DNA of 64,000 nt from an uncultured Actinomycetes bacterium (GCA_903830655.1 CAIKUQ010000068.1:1-64000); one strand, 5' to 3'. Shown: positions 25,787 to 35,220, counted from the first letter of the stretch. The notes: generated from the sequence alone by a model not told the origin. Translations and numbers: made by a program.

Positions 25787-26808
25787 CCGTAGCGATCATT
25801 GGCGTTCTCGTCGTTGTGATCGTGGTCATTTTGGTACGGCGCCGTTCTCGCACCGGTCGTGCGCCCCAGATCGCTGCGCCTCGCGCGGCGATGCCGAAAC
25901 TCCTCGTTACCGAGGTGGACAACCGTCCGACCTTGGCGAGCCTCAGCACCAAGCTCGGAGCGAGTCGGGGAGTCTTTGACCGCCTTCGTTCGCTATCGGG
26001 AGCACCGAACCGCGAGGTCCTCTCGGTCGTCGAAGAAATCCTGCTCCGCTCGGATGTGGGGGTAGCACTCACTTCAGAGATTCTCGAAAGCCTGAGTGAT
26101 TCACACGCCGATGAGTCGGTGCTCGAACACGTGCGCACGGCGCTGCTGCAGAACCTGAATCGTGACCGCTCCGTTAAGACGAGCTCGCGGGCCGAACACG
26201 TACCCGTCTGGCTCTTTGTGGGTGTCAACGGGGTGGGCAAAACCACCACTATTGGCAAGCTCGCGCAACAACAACGCAACGCCGGGCGCAGTGTGGTGCT
26301 GGCCGCCGGGGACACCTTCCGCGCCGCTGCGGCCGATCAACTAGCGCAATGGGCCGAACGTACCGGTTCGGATATCGTTCGCGCCAGTGAAGGGGCCGAC
26401 CCAGGTTCGGTAGTGCACGACGCGATTGGCCGAGCCTTCGCGCGAAAGTTCGACCTCGTTTTAGCCGATACCGCAGGTCGGCGCGCAAACTCGTCAAACC
26501 TGCTCGACGAATTAGCCAAGGTCCGCCGCATCGCTGACCGAAGCCCGGGAGAGGTCGTAGAAACCTTCTTGGTACTCGATGCCACCACCGGACAGAACGC
26601 CCTGACTCAGGCCAAGGAATTCTTGGCCAGTGCGGGGGTAACGGGAATTGTCTTGACCAAGCTTGACGGAACGGCTCGGGGCGGCATTGTGGTGGCGATT
26701 GAACGCGAACTGGGTATTCCCGTGAAATTTATCGGAGTGGGCGAGGGGGTCGACGACCTTCTAGTTTTTGAACCCGAGGCCTTCGTAGACTCGCTCCTCG
26801 GCGCCTAG
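25783..26808 (+). CDS. ftsY: Signal recognition particle receptor FtsY
   Basis: FtsY is the SRP receptor GTPase that docks ribosome-nascent-chain complexes at the membrane. The 341-residue product starts with a hydrophobic helix (VAIIGVLVVVIVVILV) and a basic stretch, so it is membrane-anchored as in many actinobacteria. The NG domain follows with the P-loop GVNGVGKTTTIGKLA near residue 147, AGDTFRAAAADQL, LADTAGR near 229 and TKLDGTARGG. It is coupled to smc by ATGA and followed by ffh, placing both SRP GTPases together. Confidence 0.96.
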   Translation: MTVAIIGVLVVVIVVILVRRRSRTGRAPQIAAPRAAMPKLLVTEVDNRPTLASLSTKLGASRGVFDRLRSLSGAPNREVLSVVEEILLRSDVGVALTSEILESLSDSHADESVLEHVRTALLQNLNRDRSVKTSSRAEHVPVWLFVGVNGVGKTTTIGKLAQQQRNAGRSVVLAAGDTFRAAAADQLAQWAERTGSDIVRASEGADPGSVVHDAIGRAFARKFDLVLADTAGRRANSSNLLDELAKVRRIADRSPGEVVETFLVLDATTGQNALTQAKEFLASAGVTGIVLTKLDGTARGGIVVAIERELGIPVKFIGVGEGVDDLLVFEPEAFVDSLLGA

Positions 26809-26811
26809 GGC

Positions 26812-26817
26812 TAACCT
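26812..26817 (+). promoter_or_regulatory. Leaderless -10 box before ffh
   Basis: TAACCT, six bases, then ATG 26824; no ribosome-binding site is present. It fits the recurrent TANNNT-N6-start layout. Confidence 0.5.
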
Positions 26818-26823
26818 CGTTGC

Positions 26824-28311
26824 ATGTTCGACGCACTTTCTGACCGCCTCGAAAAAATCTCTTCGGGTCTGCGTTCACGCGGCCGCCTCAGTGACGCCGA
26901 CCTAGACGCGGCCCTCGGCGAAGTCCGACAAGCACTCCTGGAAGCTGACGTTGAACTCTCGGTCACTTCCGCTTTCATCGCGGCGGTTCGTGAGCGTCTC
27001 CAGGGTGAGGCCCTCTCTCAGTCGCTTAGTCCCGGCCAGCAGGTCATCAAGGCCGTCCACGAGCAACTCGTCGAAGTGCTCGGTGGCGAAGCCCTCAAGG
27101 TCACCTACGCTTCCAAGCCGCCGACGGTCATTCTCTTGGCTGGTCTTCAGGGTGCGGGTAAGACAACTACGGCCGCCAAACTCGCTAATTGGTTTAAGCA
27201 ACAGGGTCGCCACCCCTACTTGATTGCCGCCGACCTCCAGCGCCCCGCCGCCGTGGAGCAGTTGCGAGTATTGGGCCGCTCCATCGGGGTGGATGTCTAC
27301 TCGGACTCTTCAAATCCCGTTGACGTAGCGAAGAAGGGCCTCAAAGAGGCCACCCGCATCGGTCGTGACGTGGTCATCATTGACACTGCGGGACGACTCA
27401 GTATCGACCAGGAGTTAATGAACGAGGTCAAGAAGATCTCTAAGGTGACCGAGCCCGACTACACCTTCTTGGTCATCGATTCCGTAACCGGTCAAGACGC
27501 GGTTCACACCGCCAAAGCTTTTCACGACACTCTGGCGTTATCAGGAATCATTGTCACCAAGCTTGACTATGACGCTCGTGGTGGAGCGGTGCTTTCCGCG
27601 CGAGGTGTTGTCGGTCGCCCCGTAGTCTTTGCCGCCACCGGCGAAAAGATTACTGATTTCGATCTCTTCTATCCCGACCGCATGGCGTCACGGATTCTTG
27701 GCATGGGCGATGTGTTGACCCTCATTGAACAAGCGGAACGCAACGTTGATCCCGACGTGGCGGCCGCTCAGGCGTCACGGATGATGAGTGGCGAGTTCAC
27801 CCTCGATGACTTTATGACCCAACTCAATCAGGTTCGAAAGATGGGGTCGCTGGGCGGACTCATGAAGATGATGCCGGGAATGAGCAAGGAGATGCGTACC
27901 GCGGCCAACAACGTTGACGACGGCCAGCTCAACAAGATCGAGGCGATTATTCAGTCGATGACCGTTAGGGAGCGTCAGAACCCAGTGATTATTGATGGCT
28001 CTCGCCGCACACGGATCGCTCGTGGTTCGGGCTCTTCGGTCACTGCCGTTAACCAACTCCTCAACCAGTTCACGCAGATGAAAAAGATGATGAAACAAAT
28101 GGGGGGAGGAGCGATGCCCCAGGTGCCCGGGATGGGCAAGCTCTCCGGCGCCGTGGCGCGAGCCCAGATGGCGCGTGGGGCTGAGGTGCCCGCGGGCTTG
28201 GAGGCCCTCAGTGCAGGCATGCAGGCCGGTCAGCGGGCCAATCCACCAGCCGGTGGACGAAACAACAAGAAAAAGAAGGGCGGGAGGGTGACCCCTCCCA
28301 AACAACGCTAA
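26824..28311 (+). CDS. ffh: Signal recognition particle protein Ffh (SRP54)
   Basis: Ffh binds 4.5S RNA and signal sequences and delivers inner-membrane proteins to FtsY. The 495-residue product has the N-terminal helical bundle and the GTPase motifs GLQGAGKTTTAAKLA (near residue 106), AADLQRPAAVEQL, IDTAGRLSIDQELM and TKLDYDARGGA. The Met-rich M domain (MKMMPGMSKEMR, MKKMMKQMGGGAM) follows. The Lys/Arg-rich tail is typical. A GC hairpin lies in the last codons (28282-28299). The SRP RNA gene is not in the window. Confidence 0.97.
   Translation: MFDALSDRLEKISSGLRSRGRLSDADLDAALGEVRQALLEADVELSVTSAFIAAVRERLQGEALSQSLSPGQQVIKAVHEQLVEVLGGEALKVTYASKPPTVILLAGLQGAGKTTTAAKLANWFKQQGRHPYLIAADLQRPAAVEQLRVLGRSIGVDVYSDSSNPVDVAKKGLKEATRIGRDVVIIDTAGRLSIDQELMNEVKKISKVTEPDYTFLVIDSVTGQDAVHTAKAFHDTLALSGIIVTKLDYDARGGAVLSARGVVGRPVVFAATGEKITDFDLFYPDRMASRILGMGDVLTLIEQAERNVDPDVAAAQASRMMSGEFTLDDFMTQLNQVRKMGSLGGLMKMMPGMSKEMRTAANNVDDGQLNKIEAIIQSMTVRERQNPVIIDGSRRTRIARGSGSSVTAVNQLLNQFTQMKKMMKQMGGGAMPQVPGMGKLSGAVARAQMARGAEVPAGLEALSAGMQAGQRANPPAGGRNNKKKKGGRVTPPKQR
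28282..28299 (+). terminator. GC-rich hairpin at the 3' end of ffh
   Basis: GGGAGGG-TGAC-CCCTCCC is a perfect 7-bp stem inside the last ffh codons, followed by an A/C-rich stretch without T's. It could slow or end ffh transcription before the rpsP promoter; intrinsic termination is not certain. Confidence 0.35.
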
Positions 28312-28352
28312 ACTTTCACATTCAGGTATCTGGCCCGGTTCGAGACCGAACC
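28309..28352 (+). promoter_or_regulatory. rpsP promoter box and leader hairpin
   Basis: TAAACT (28309-28314) overlaps the ffh stop and could be the -10 of the rpsP operon. The ~55-base leader contains GGTTCG-AGAC-CGAACC (28337-28352), a 6-bp stem with a 4-base loop, ahead of GAAGGG and GTG 28376. It may be an autoregulatory structure (inference). Confidence 0.4.
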
Positions 28353-28375
28353 GCCGGTTTGAAGGGAATTTCGAC

Positions 28376-28663
28376 GTGGCAGTAAAACTTCGCTTAGTGC
28401 GCATGGGCAAAAAGAAGCAACCTACCTATCGAGTAGTTGCTGCGGAAAGCCGCCGTGCACGTTCAGGCGCATTTCTCGAGATCATTGGCACCTACGAGCC
28501 TCGCGGGCTCAGTGCTGCGAATCCTGAGACGGTCATCAAGATTGATAACGACAGGGCTGTGGCTTGGATGCGTAATGGCGCCCAACCCACCGAGCGCGTT
28601 GCCAAACTCTTGAAGACTAGCGGCGCACTCGACGCGTTTGAGGCGGCGAAGGCCGCCAAGTGA
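28376..28663 (+). CDS. rpsP: 30S ribosomal protein S16
   Basis: A 95-residue S16, an early 30S assembly protein. VKLRLVRMGKKKQPTYRVV and the ESRRARSG/IGTYEPR stretches are diagnostic. The start is GTG 28376 after GAAGGG. The stop overlaps the next gene's GTG (GTGA at 28660), and it leads the rpsP-khpA-rimM-trmD-rplS block. Confidence 0.96.
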   Translation: MAVKLRLVRMGKKKQPTYRVVAAESRRARSGAFLEIIGTYEPRGLSAANPETVIKIDNDRAVAWMRNGAQPTERVAKLLKTSGALDAFEAAKAAK

Positions 28664-28968
28664 GCGAGGTAAACGACTACGTTGATGGTGACATCAACGC
28701 AGTTGATTCCTACGAAGAAGAAGCCTCCGCTGATACTGCGGTAGCGACTCTCGAATACATCGCTCAGTCACTCTGTGACGACAAGGGTGCCGTTTCTGTT
28801 TCAACCTCCAACCGTTCGGGCAAGGTAGTTCTCTCGCTCCAGGTCGGTGGCGATGACATGGGACGCATCATTGGTCGACGCGGCCGCACCGCCCAAGCTA
28901 TTCGTGCGCTGGTTGCCGCAGCGGGTGCTCGCGACGGGGTTACCACCTCAGTCGACATCGTCGACTAG
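28660..28968 (+). CDS. khpA: KH-domain RNA-binding protein KhpA
   Basis: A 102-residue protein. The C-terminal ~75 residues are a single KH domain with the GxxG-type loop MGRIIGRRGRTAQAIRAL. KhpA binds RNA, often with KhpB/Jag, and this gene lies between rpsP and rimM in most Gram-positives. The acidic N-terminal extension (NDYVDGDINAVDSYEEEA) is longer than usual. It is coupled to rpsP by GTGA. Confidence 0.9.
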   Translation: MSEVNDYVDGDINAVDSYEEEASADTAVATLEYIAQSLCDDKGAVSVSTSNRSGKVVLSLQVGGDDMGRIIGRRGRTAQAIRALVAAAGARDGVTTSVDIVD

Positions 28969-28970
28969 TC

Positions 28971-29444
28971 ATGACCGACGAGCGGCAAACGCTCGAAGTG
29001 GGTCGCATTGTTAAGGCTCACGGTTTAAAGGGTCAGGTCATCGTAGACCTGTGGACCGACCGACTCGAACGTCTAGAGGTTGGCTCACAACTACTGAGCG
29101 ACAAAGGTCCGTTGACCGTTGTTTCGAGTGGGGCGCATCAGGACAAGTTTCTGGTGACCTTTCAAGAGATTACCGACCGCAACGGTTCTGAACGGTGGCG
29201 CGGCACGGTGTTGCGCGCTACGCGCTTAGAAGATGACGACGCGATTTGGATTGACGAACTCTTTAATGCGGTGGTCGTTGATCAAAACGGAGTCGAGCGC
29301 GGCAAGGTAACTCTCGTCGAGGAGATGCCCGCCAGCGATTTATTGGTACTCGACACGGGATTTCTCGTTCCCCTGACCTTCGTGACCACCGTGGTGCCTA
29401 ATGAACGAATCGAAATTGATGTTCCCGAGGGGCTCTTCGAATGA
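28971..29444 (+). CDS. rimM: Ribosome maturation factor RimM
   Basis: RimM helps assemble the 30S head and binds S19. The 157-residue product has the N-terminal VGRIVKAHGLKGQVIV signature and the C-terminal PRC-barrel half (IWIDELFNAVVVDQNG, DLLVLD, VPLTFVTTVV). It starts two bases after khpA and overlaps trmD by ATGA. Confidence 0.93.
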   Translation: MTDERQTLEVGRIVKAHGLKGQVIVDLWTDRLERLEVGSQLLSDKGPLTVVSSGAHQDKFLVTFQEITDRNGSERWRGTVLRATRLEDDDAIWIDELFNAVVVDQNGVERGKVTLVEEMPASDLLVLDTGFLVPLTFVTTVVPNERIEIDVPEGLFE

Positions 29445-30184
29445 CGATGCGCATTGACGTCCTCACCCTATTTCCCGAAGCCATCTCCCACTACGCCGAC
29501 ACCTCGGTGCTGGGCCGAGCTCGTGAAAAGGGAGTCTGGGACCTCCACCTGCACGACTTCCGTGATTTCACCGAGGACGTGCACCGCAGTGTCGACGACA
29601 GCCCATACGGCGGCGGCGCCGGTATGGTCCTGCGCGCCGAACCAATACTGCGCGCCCTCGAGTCCGACCCGAATATTGCGCGTCCCGTCATCGCCCTGAC
29701 GCCCTCGGGCGAACCACTGAGCCACGCCATTGCCAAGGAGCTCAGTTCCACGAATGGGTTCACCCTGCTCTGTGGAAGATACGAAGGTTTCGACCAGCGC
29801 GCTCTCGACCTGGGCGTGGACCGAGAACTAAGCGTTGGGGACTTCGTTCTCGCCGGGGGAGAACTGGCCGCACTCTGCGTCATCGAGTCGGTGGTGCGCT
29901 TGTTGCCCGGCGCTCTGGGCAATGACTCGTCCAGTGAAGAAGAATCCTTCGCCGAGGGGCTCTTGGAGTATCCGCACTTCACCAAGCCCGCCGAGTTTCG
30001 GGGGCTCGAAGTGCCCGAAGTTTTGCGTTCGGGGGACCACGCCCGAATTGCCCGTTGGCGCCTAGCCCAGGCCATCCACCTCACCCAGGCCCGTCGACCC
30101 GACCTGATCGCCCAGCGTGGGGGATTAAGCGAGTCTGAGGAGAAAATCCTCAAGGAATTCCCCGCCTTGGAGCCTGAGGCCTAG
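29441..30184 (+). CDS. trmD: tRNA (guanine-37-N1) methyltransferase TrmD
   Basis: TrmD forms m1G37 in tRNAs and prevents +1 frameshifting. The 247-residue SPOUT enzyme has MRIDVLTLFPEAI at the start and DSPYGGGAGMVLRAEP. The SAM-knot region carries LCGRYEGFDQRALD and GDFVLAGGELAAL. ATG 29441 overlaps the rimM stop; a second in-frame ATG at 29447 is equally usable. Confidence 0.96.
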   Translation: MTMRIDVLTLFPEAISHYADTSVLGRAREKGVWDLHLHDFRDFTEDVHRSVDDSPYGGGAGMVLRAEPILRALESDPNIARPVIALTPSGEPLSHAIAKELSSTNGFTLLCGRYEGFDQRALDLGVDRELSVGDFVLAGGELAALCVIESVVRLLPGALGNDSSSEEESFAEGLLEYPHFTKPAEFRGLEVPEVLRSGDHARIARWRLAQAIHLTQARRPDLIAQRGGLSESEEKILKEFPALEPEA

Positions 30185-30196
30185 AGGGGCTAAACT
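30167..30196 (+). promoter_or_regulatory. Possible sigma70-type promoter for rplS
   Basis: TTGGAG (30167-30172) and TAAACT (30191-30196) are 18 bases apart, at the end of trmD. A ~30-base leader with GAAAGGGA precedes ATG 30229. It would allow separate expression of L19. Confidence 0.4.
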
Positions 30197-30228
30197 AAGT
30201 AACCCAGTGATCCGAAAGGGACCGCACC

Positions 30229-30582
30229 ATGAATCCGACTGATCTGATTGACCGCGACTCACTCCGCGACGACATTCCCGCTTTTCGCACCGGCGACACC
30301 CTGAAGGTGCACGTACGCGTTGTTGAAGGTACCCGCGAGCGCGTCCAGATGTTCCAGGGCGTCGTTATTCGTCGCCAGGGCTCGGGCTTGCAAGAGACCT
30401 TCACCGTGCGCAAGATCAGCTTCGGTGTTGGCGTAGAGCGCACTTTCCCACTGCACACCCCTACGATTCAGAAGATTGAAGTCGAGAGCCGCGGTGATGT
30501 TCGTCGCGCCAAGTTGTACTACCTACGCGACTTGCGCGGTAAGGCTGCGAAGATTAAAGAACTTCGCACCGACAACGTCTAA
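30229..30582 (+). CDS. rplS: 50S ribosomal protein L19
   Basis: A 117-residue L19 at the subunit interface. Family motifs: [32 protein letters not shown] and [15 protein letters not shown] 30229 follows GAAAGGGA. Confidence 0.97.
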   Translation: MNPTDLIDRDSLRDDIPAFRTGDTLKVHVRVVEGTRERVQMFQGVVIRRQGSGLQETFTVRKISFGVGVERTFPLHTPTIQKIEVESRGDVRRAKLYYLRDLRGKAAKIKELRTDNV

Positions 30583-30587
30583 TCGCC

Positions 30588-30887
30588 TTGGGCGAAGAAG
30601 AACTCGACGACTACGAGTCAACGCTCGAGTTAGCGCTCGTACAAGAGTACAAAGATGTTGCGTCGATGTTCGAGTATGCCGTCGAAACCGACCGGCGATT
30701 CTATTTAGCTAACGGTGTAAATGTTGAGGTGCTTTCTCAGGGAAGCCCAACGCTCGTTGAGGTCACCTTGCGTGACGCGTGGGTGTGGGATATGTATCGC
30801 ACAGTTCGCTTCGTTCCTGCAGTCCGAATTCTTACCTTCCGTGATGTGAACATTGAGCATCTCGAGAAGCCAATCCCGACGATCTAG
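30588..30887 (+). CDS. DUF2469 family protein
   Basis: A 99-residue acidic protein matching the actinobacterial DUF2469 family: DDYESTLELALVQEYKDV, then VETDRRFYLAN, DAWVWDMYR and LTFRDVNIEHLEK. These genes are found after rplS/lepB in actinobacteria; their function is unknown. The start is TTG 30588, six bases after the rplS stop, with an acidic GEEELDDYE N terminus. Confidence 0.88.
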   Translation: MGEEELDDYESTLELALVQEYKDVASMFEYAVETDRRFYLANGVNVEVLSQGSPTLVEVTLRDAWVWDMYRTVRFVPAVRILTFRDVNIEHLEKPIPTI

Positions 30888-30889
30888 CC

Positions 30890-31372
30890 ATGGCGCTAAA
30901 TATCTTCCGCGCACCGGTCGCGCACGTGAATGCCTACGCGGAGTTTGCTACCGACCACAACAGTGTCTTCGCCTGCACCGACGGTTCGGTCTTCGAAGCG
31001 CTGGCCTCACTCTCGGGTCGCACCGATGCGGCCATGGGTCTTTTTGTCGAACTGACTGATTTCTACGGGGGCAACCTCGTGGCCCGCGATGTCGCCAGTC
31101 TCGCTCAGGTGGTTCACATCGACAACGTGGTCCTTTCAGCTCCTCGATACGTGAAATCTCATGCTCAGGCGGTCCGCCGCCTGCTGAGCGGGGAGATCGT
31201 TCGAATGAGGAACCGCGCCGTCCAACTCGATGGCGCCTACTGCCGACCAGCCCCTCCTCGGGCCATCAAAGTATGGGTTCTGCAAGGTGATGAGCTGGTG
31301 AGCGGTGAATTACGTTTCCAGCGCCAAGAGGGCGCTGAAGGATTCATTGAATCGGTAGAAACCTTTAGCTGA
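30890..31372 (+). CDS. Unknown conserved-looking protein at the end of the rplS operon
   Basis: A 160-residue soluble protein starting three bases after DUF2469. It has no signal or membrane segment and no catalytic motif that I recognise. The middle repeats an A-x-VVHIDNVVLSAPRYV strand-helix pattern, followed by a Pro-rich loop (CRPAPPRAIKVWVLQGDEL). The position suggests co-expression with ribosomal genes. Confidence 0.6.
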   Translation: MALNIFRAPVAHVNAYAEFATDHNSVFACTDGSVFEALASLSGRTDAAMGLFVELTDFYGGNLVARDVASLAQVVHIDNVVLSAPRYVKSHAQAVRRLLSGEIVRMRNRAVQLDGAYCRPAPPRAIKVWVLQGDELVSGELRFQRQEGAEGFIESVETFS

Positions 31373-31396
31373 GTCCACAGAAAATAGTTGACCGAC

Positions 31397-31402
31397 TAAG
31401 TT
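31397..31402 (+). promoter_or_regulatory. Leaderless -10 box before endonuclease IV
   Basis: TAAGTT, seven bases, then ATG 31410. There is no ribosome-binding site, so leaderless initiation is likely; a GTG at 31407 is the alternative. Confidence 0.4.
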
Positions 31403-31409
31403 TTTAGTG

Positions 31410-32342
31410 ATGAATATTGGCGCTCACGTAAAAGGCGGCGGGAACATGATTCCGGCCCTAGAGGCGGGAGCCGCCATTGGAGCTACCTCCATTCAGATAT
31501 TCAACCAAATTCCTCGACAGTGGCGCTTAATGAGTTATGCCGACGACGTAATGGCGAATTTCCGTGAAGCCAACGCCAACCACCCAACGGTGAACGAGGT
31601 CTTTTGTCACGCACAGTACTTAATCAATATGGGAAGCCCCAACAAGGAGCTGCTCGCTAAGTCGATTGCGGCATTGAGTCAGAACATCACGGTGGGCCGG
31701 GCCATGGGATCTGCGGGCGTCGTGGTCCACACTGGTTCGCACATGGGCGAGGGTTTTGAAAAGCAGCTGAAGCAAGTAGCGCAGAGTTATGTCAAAGCGC
31801 TCGACAAGGCGAAGAAATCACCCAAGGGCGTGGCTGATTGCCCCCTCTTAATTGAGAACACCGCCGGAGCGGGCGGCACAATTGGTCGTAGTTTCGAAGA
31901 GATTGGCGCAATCATTGACGCGACCGGTGGTGACGAGCGTATTGGGGTCTGTATCGATACTCAACACCTGTGGGCGAGTGGATTCGACTTTTCGACGATA
32001 GACGGAGCAAATCGTTTAGTTAAAGAAATCGATAAGGCAATCGGACTTACGCGTTTGAAGTGCTTTCACTTAAACGACTCCATTCCTATCCTGGGGGCTA
32101 ACCGTGATCGCCACGCCAATATTGACGAAGGAACTATTGGCGCCAAGGGACTTTCCGCGTTGATGGGGCACCCCGCGATGCGTAATCTCCCAATGATTCT
32201 TGAGGTTCCTGGCGACGGTGATGGGCCACGCGGCAGTGATGTCCAAGATGCGTTGAAAGCCTGGAAGAAGGGTGTAACGATGTATGACAAGACACCCGCC
32301 AAGAAAAGCTCCGCTGTGAAGAAAACCCCAACTAAAAAGTAG
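31410..32342 (+). CDS. nfo: Endonuclease IV (AP endonuclease)
   Basis: Endonuclease IV cuts 5' to abasic sites in base-excision repair, using three zinc ions. The ~310-residue TIM-barrel protein shows the metal ligands in order: [52 protein letters not shown] and [11 protein letters not shown] Lys-rich tail ([17 protein letters not shown]) beyond the barrel is extra and may aid DNA binding. It is three bases upstream of fumC. Confidence 0.94.
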   Translation: MNIGAHVKGGGNMIPALEAGAAIGATSIQIFNQIPRQWRLMSYADDVMANFREANANHPTVNEVFCHAQYLINMGSPNKELLAKSIAALSQNITVGRAMGSAGVVVHTGSHMGEGFEKQLKQVAQSYVKALDKAKKSPKGVADCPLLIENTAGAGGTIGRSFEEIGAIIDATGGDERIGVCIDTQHLWASGFDFSTIDGANRLVKEIDKAIGLTRLKCFHLNDSIPILGANRDRHANIDEGTIGAKGLSALMGHPAMRNLPMILEVPGDGDGPRGSDVQDALKAWKKGVTMYDKTPAKKSSAVKKTPTKK

Positions 32343-32344
32343 GA

Positions 32345-33736
32345 ATGATGCCAAAGGTCCGTATTGAATCAGACACGATGGGCACGATTGAAGTACCCGC
32401 TACTCACTACTGGGGCGCCCAGACGCAACGTTGCCTGCACCACTTCGCAATCAGTACCGAGACAATGCCAATCGCCCTCATCCGAGCATTTGGCGTTCTA
32501 AAACTCGCATCGGCTCAGGTCAACGCCGCATTAGGAAAATTGGCGCCCGAAAAAGCGGAACTCATTGAGCGCGCCGCTCGCGAGGTAATCGAAGACCAGC
32601 TGCACGCTGAATTTCCACTGCGCATTTGGCAGACCGGCTCTGGCACCCAGACCAACATGAATGTCAATGAGGTCATCTCTAACCGAGCTATCGAAATCGC
32701 CGGGGGAGAGATGGGTTCCAAGACGCCCGTGCACCCTAATGATGATGTAAATATGTCCCAGTCATCGAACGACACCTTCCCTACGGCCATGCATATCGCC
32801 GCGGTAATGGAAATTACTGACCGGCTAATTCCTTCGGTGAAGCGACTGCGCGATGCGCTAAACGCAAAAGCGGTGGCCTACAAGGAGGTCGTAAAGATTG
32901 GCCGCACACACCTCATGGACGCCACACCACTCACCTTGGGGCAAGAGTTCTCCGGCTACGTGGCCCAGCTCGACGCGGACCTTGAACGGTTGCGGGTTGT
33001 CTTGCCGGGACTCCACGAACTAGCCGCCGGCGGCACGGCCGTAGGTACTGGACTCAACACTCACCCGGAATTTGGTGAACGAGTGGCCGCCGCAATCGCC
33101 ACCCTCACCGGCAAACCCTTTGTGACCGCTCCCAACAAGTTCGCGGCCCTTGCCGCTCACGACGCGTTGGTCTTCGCCCACGGGGCTATCAAAACCCTGG
33201 CGACCAGTTTGTTCAAAATCGCCGACGACTTGCGCTGGCTCGGCTCAGGCCCGCGATCTGGTCTTGGCGAATTGCGATTACCGGAGAACGAGCCGGGTTC
33301 ATCAATCATGCCTGGCAAGGTAAACCCGACTCAGAGCGAAGCAGTCATTATGGTTGCCATCCAGGTCTATGGAAACGATGCCGCAGTGTCGATGGCGGGA
33401 TCACGCGGAAATCTGGAGTTGAATGTCTGCAAGCCAGTGATGATTCACAACTTCTGCAACTCCATTGATCTCTTGGCGGACGCCTGTGACCGTTTTCGTG
33501 AGTTTTGCGTAGAAGGTCTTGAACCGGACTACGAGCAGATTGAAGAGCACCTAAATAATTCACTTATGCTCGTCACCGCTCTTAACCCACTAATTGGATA
33601 TGACAAGGCAGCGCAAGTAGCCAAGAAGGCCCACAAGGAGCGCACCACCCTTAAAGAGGCCTGCTTGGCTTTAGGATTTTTAACCGCCGATGAATTCGAT
33701 GCCGCCATTGTTCCGGCGGACATGACCCACCCGTAG
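32345..33736 (+). CDS. fumC: Class II fumarate hydratase
   Basis: FumC interconverts fumarate and malate in the TCA cycle without iron-sulphur clusters. The 463-residue product has [10 protein letters not shown], the substrate site [34 protein letters not shown], and the superfamily signature [19 protein letters not shown] class C features ([10 protein letters not shown]) separate it from aspartase. There are two adjacent ATGs (32345, 32348). Confidence 0.95.
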   Translation: MMPKVRIESDTMGTIEVPATHYWGAQTQRCLHHFAISTETMPIALIRAFGVLKLASAQVNAALGKLAPEKAELIERAAREVIEDQLHAEFPLRIWQTGSGTQTNMNVNEVISNRAIEIAGGEMGSKTPVHPNDDVNMSQSSNDTFPTAMHIAAVMEITDRLIPSVKRLRDALNAKAVAYKEVVKIGRTHLMDATPLTLGQEFSGYVAQLDADLERLRVVLPGLHELAAGGTAVGTGLNTHPEFGERVAAAIATLTGKPFVTAPNKFAALAAHDALVFAHGAIKTLATSLFKIADDLRWLGSGPRSGLGELRLPENEPGSSIMPGKVNPTQSEAVIMVAIQVYGNDAAVSMAGSRGNLELNVCKPVMIHNFCNSIDLLADACDRFREFCVEGLEPDYEQIEEHLNNSLMLVTALNPLIGYDKAAQVAKKAHKERTTLKEACLALGFLTADEFDAAIVPADMTHP

Positions 33737-33739
33737 AAC

Positions 33740-34315
33740 TCAATTAACTGGCAGGTCCCATAGGGCCATCCAGCGTCCTAAGTCCTTTTCCATTGGTAGT
33801 TCGGTCTCGAGGAAGGCCTTGACACGGAGTTCGAGTTCGTTGTTACGGTTTTCTTTCCCCGTGGGGGCAAAGGGGTACCAAGTGCCCTGCTTCAAGAGAT
33901 AGATCATGCGGACATCGCCTTCGCCCGGAGGAGTTTTATCGACGAAGCCAAAGACCGCACAGAGCAGTCGAGCACCGAGGCCATTTTCAACGAGTGCGGT
34001 ATTGGCCCCATGGATTCGCGTGACCAAGCTCGAGAGGTCGGGGTCTTTAACGACCAGCCACTTAAATCCCATCGCGTCCGTGGAGAGAGTGACGTCCTCG
34101 GCCTTCAAATCAAAGTTCAGCAGAGCCAAGATGTCCGCATCCGCAGTGATGGTGTCTGATCCGGAGCCGGCCTTAAAGAGCAATCCCGCTTGGCCCGAGG
34201 TAACGAGGTCGAGCGAAGTCTCGAGAGTTATCGCCGCTTGGGTCAGGGCAAAGAGATTGTCCAGCTTGGGCTGCACCTGTTTGGTGCGACCCGACAGTAT
34301 GTCGCGTAGACCCAC
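33740..34315 (-). CDS. PspA-associated protein PspAB
   Basis: A 191-residue soluble protein with LDNLFALTQAAITLE near the N terminus and RMIYLLKQGTWYPFAP near the C terminus. This resembles the PspAB family found with PspA and HtpX in actinobacteria and archaea. It starts at GTG 34313-34315, directly after the htpX stop, in the order pspA-htpX-this gene. Probable role: envelope-stress module with PspA (family knowledge); biochemistry unknown. Confidence 0.78.
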   Translation of the reverse strand: MGLRDILSGRTKQVQPKLDNLFALTQAAITLETSLDLVTSGQAGLLFKAGSGSDTITADADILALLNFDLKAEDVTLSTDAMGFKWLVVKDPDLSSLVTRIHGANTALVENGLGARLLCAVFGFVDKTPPGEGDVRMIYLLKQGTWYPFAPTGKENRNNELELRVKAFLETELPMEKDLGRWMALWDLPVN

Positions 34316-35218
34316 TTAGCCGTTGAGTTCGCGCTCGAGCTTGTTTAGAGCGGCGAGACGAACTTCTAAGGAAGGGTGCGAAGAAAACAACGTCGCGGCA
34401 GTGCCACCAGCCAAGGCGGGAACGAAGAAGAAGGCGTTGCCATTCTCGGCTCGACGTAAATCGGTGCGGGGAATACGACCCATGTCACCGGTAATGGTGA
34501 CCAGGGCTGAGGCGAGAGCCGAGGGCTTACCAATCAAAATCGCACCGGAACGGTCGGCGGACAATTCCCGGTACCGAGAGAGGGCCATTGTCAACATGAA
34601 GGCCACGAAGTAAATAACAATTGAAACCAGCCAGGCCACCATTTCGGCTGCGCCGGAGTTGTTATTGCGGTCGTTGTTGCCACCAGAGAACATTGCCCCC
34701 CACATGGCCATGCGCGAAACCAATCCAGCGAGCATGCCGACCCCTGAGGCGATAGTCATGACCGCTACATCGCGGTGAGCGACGTGGCTAAGTTCGTGGG
34801 CCAAAACAGCTTCGAGCTGCTCATCGTCTAGACGCGACATGATGCCACGAGTGGCGCAAACTACTGCGGCCTTAGGGTTGCGGCCCGTGGCAAAGGCGTT
34901 GGGGATGTCCATCTCGGCGATGCCCACCTTAGGTTTTGGCATATCAGCCAAGAGGCAGAGTCGGTCGATGATCTGGTGCAGGCGAGGCTCTTCCTCGGCG
35001 GTGACCTCGTGGGCGCGCATCGAGAACATGGCAATTGGGCCAGAGAAGTAGTACTGGGCGGCCAGCAAGACGGCGCCAAAACCAATGACCATTGGCATGC
35101 CTACGCCCATGCGCAGCGCGACGCCACCCAAGATGGCGTAGAGCAGGACGAGTCCGAGTCCCACGAGGAACATGCGGAAGGTTAAGCCGTGGTCAACTTC
35201 AACTTTGTTGCGAGCCAT
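34316..35218 (-). CDS. htpX: Membrane zinc protease HtpX
   Basis: HtpX degrades misfolded membrane proteins under envelope stress. The 300-residue product has two N-terminal membrane helices and the zinc site AVLAHELSHVAHRD. Further helices (IVIYFVAFMLTMAL) are followed by the conserved SADRSGAILIGKP, with the third ligand in the LSADR region. ATG 35218 is two bases after the pspA stop. Confidence 0.94.
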   Translation of the reverse strand: MARNKVEVDHGLTFRMFLVGLGLVLLYAILGGVALRMGVGMPMVIGFGAVLLAAQYYFSGPIAMFSMRAHEVTAEEEPRLHQIIDRLCLLADMPKPKVGIAEMDIPNAFATGRNPKAAVVCATRGIMSRLDDEQLEAVLAHELSHVAHRDVAVMTIASGVGMLAGLVSRMAMWGAMFSGGNNDRNNNSGAAEMVAWLVSIVIYFVAFMLTMALSRYRELSADRSGAILIGKPSALASALVTITGDMGRIPRTDLRRAENGNAFFFVPALAGGTAATLFSSHPSLEVRLAALNKLERELNG

Positions 35219-35220
35219 TG

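Noticed and set aside
27775-28410. 211-codon minus-strand frame over the ffh end and rpsP start
   Set aside because: It crosses two confident genes and has no family resemblance; an antisense shadow.
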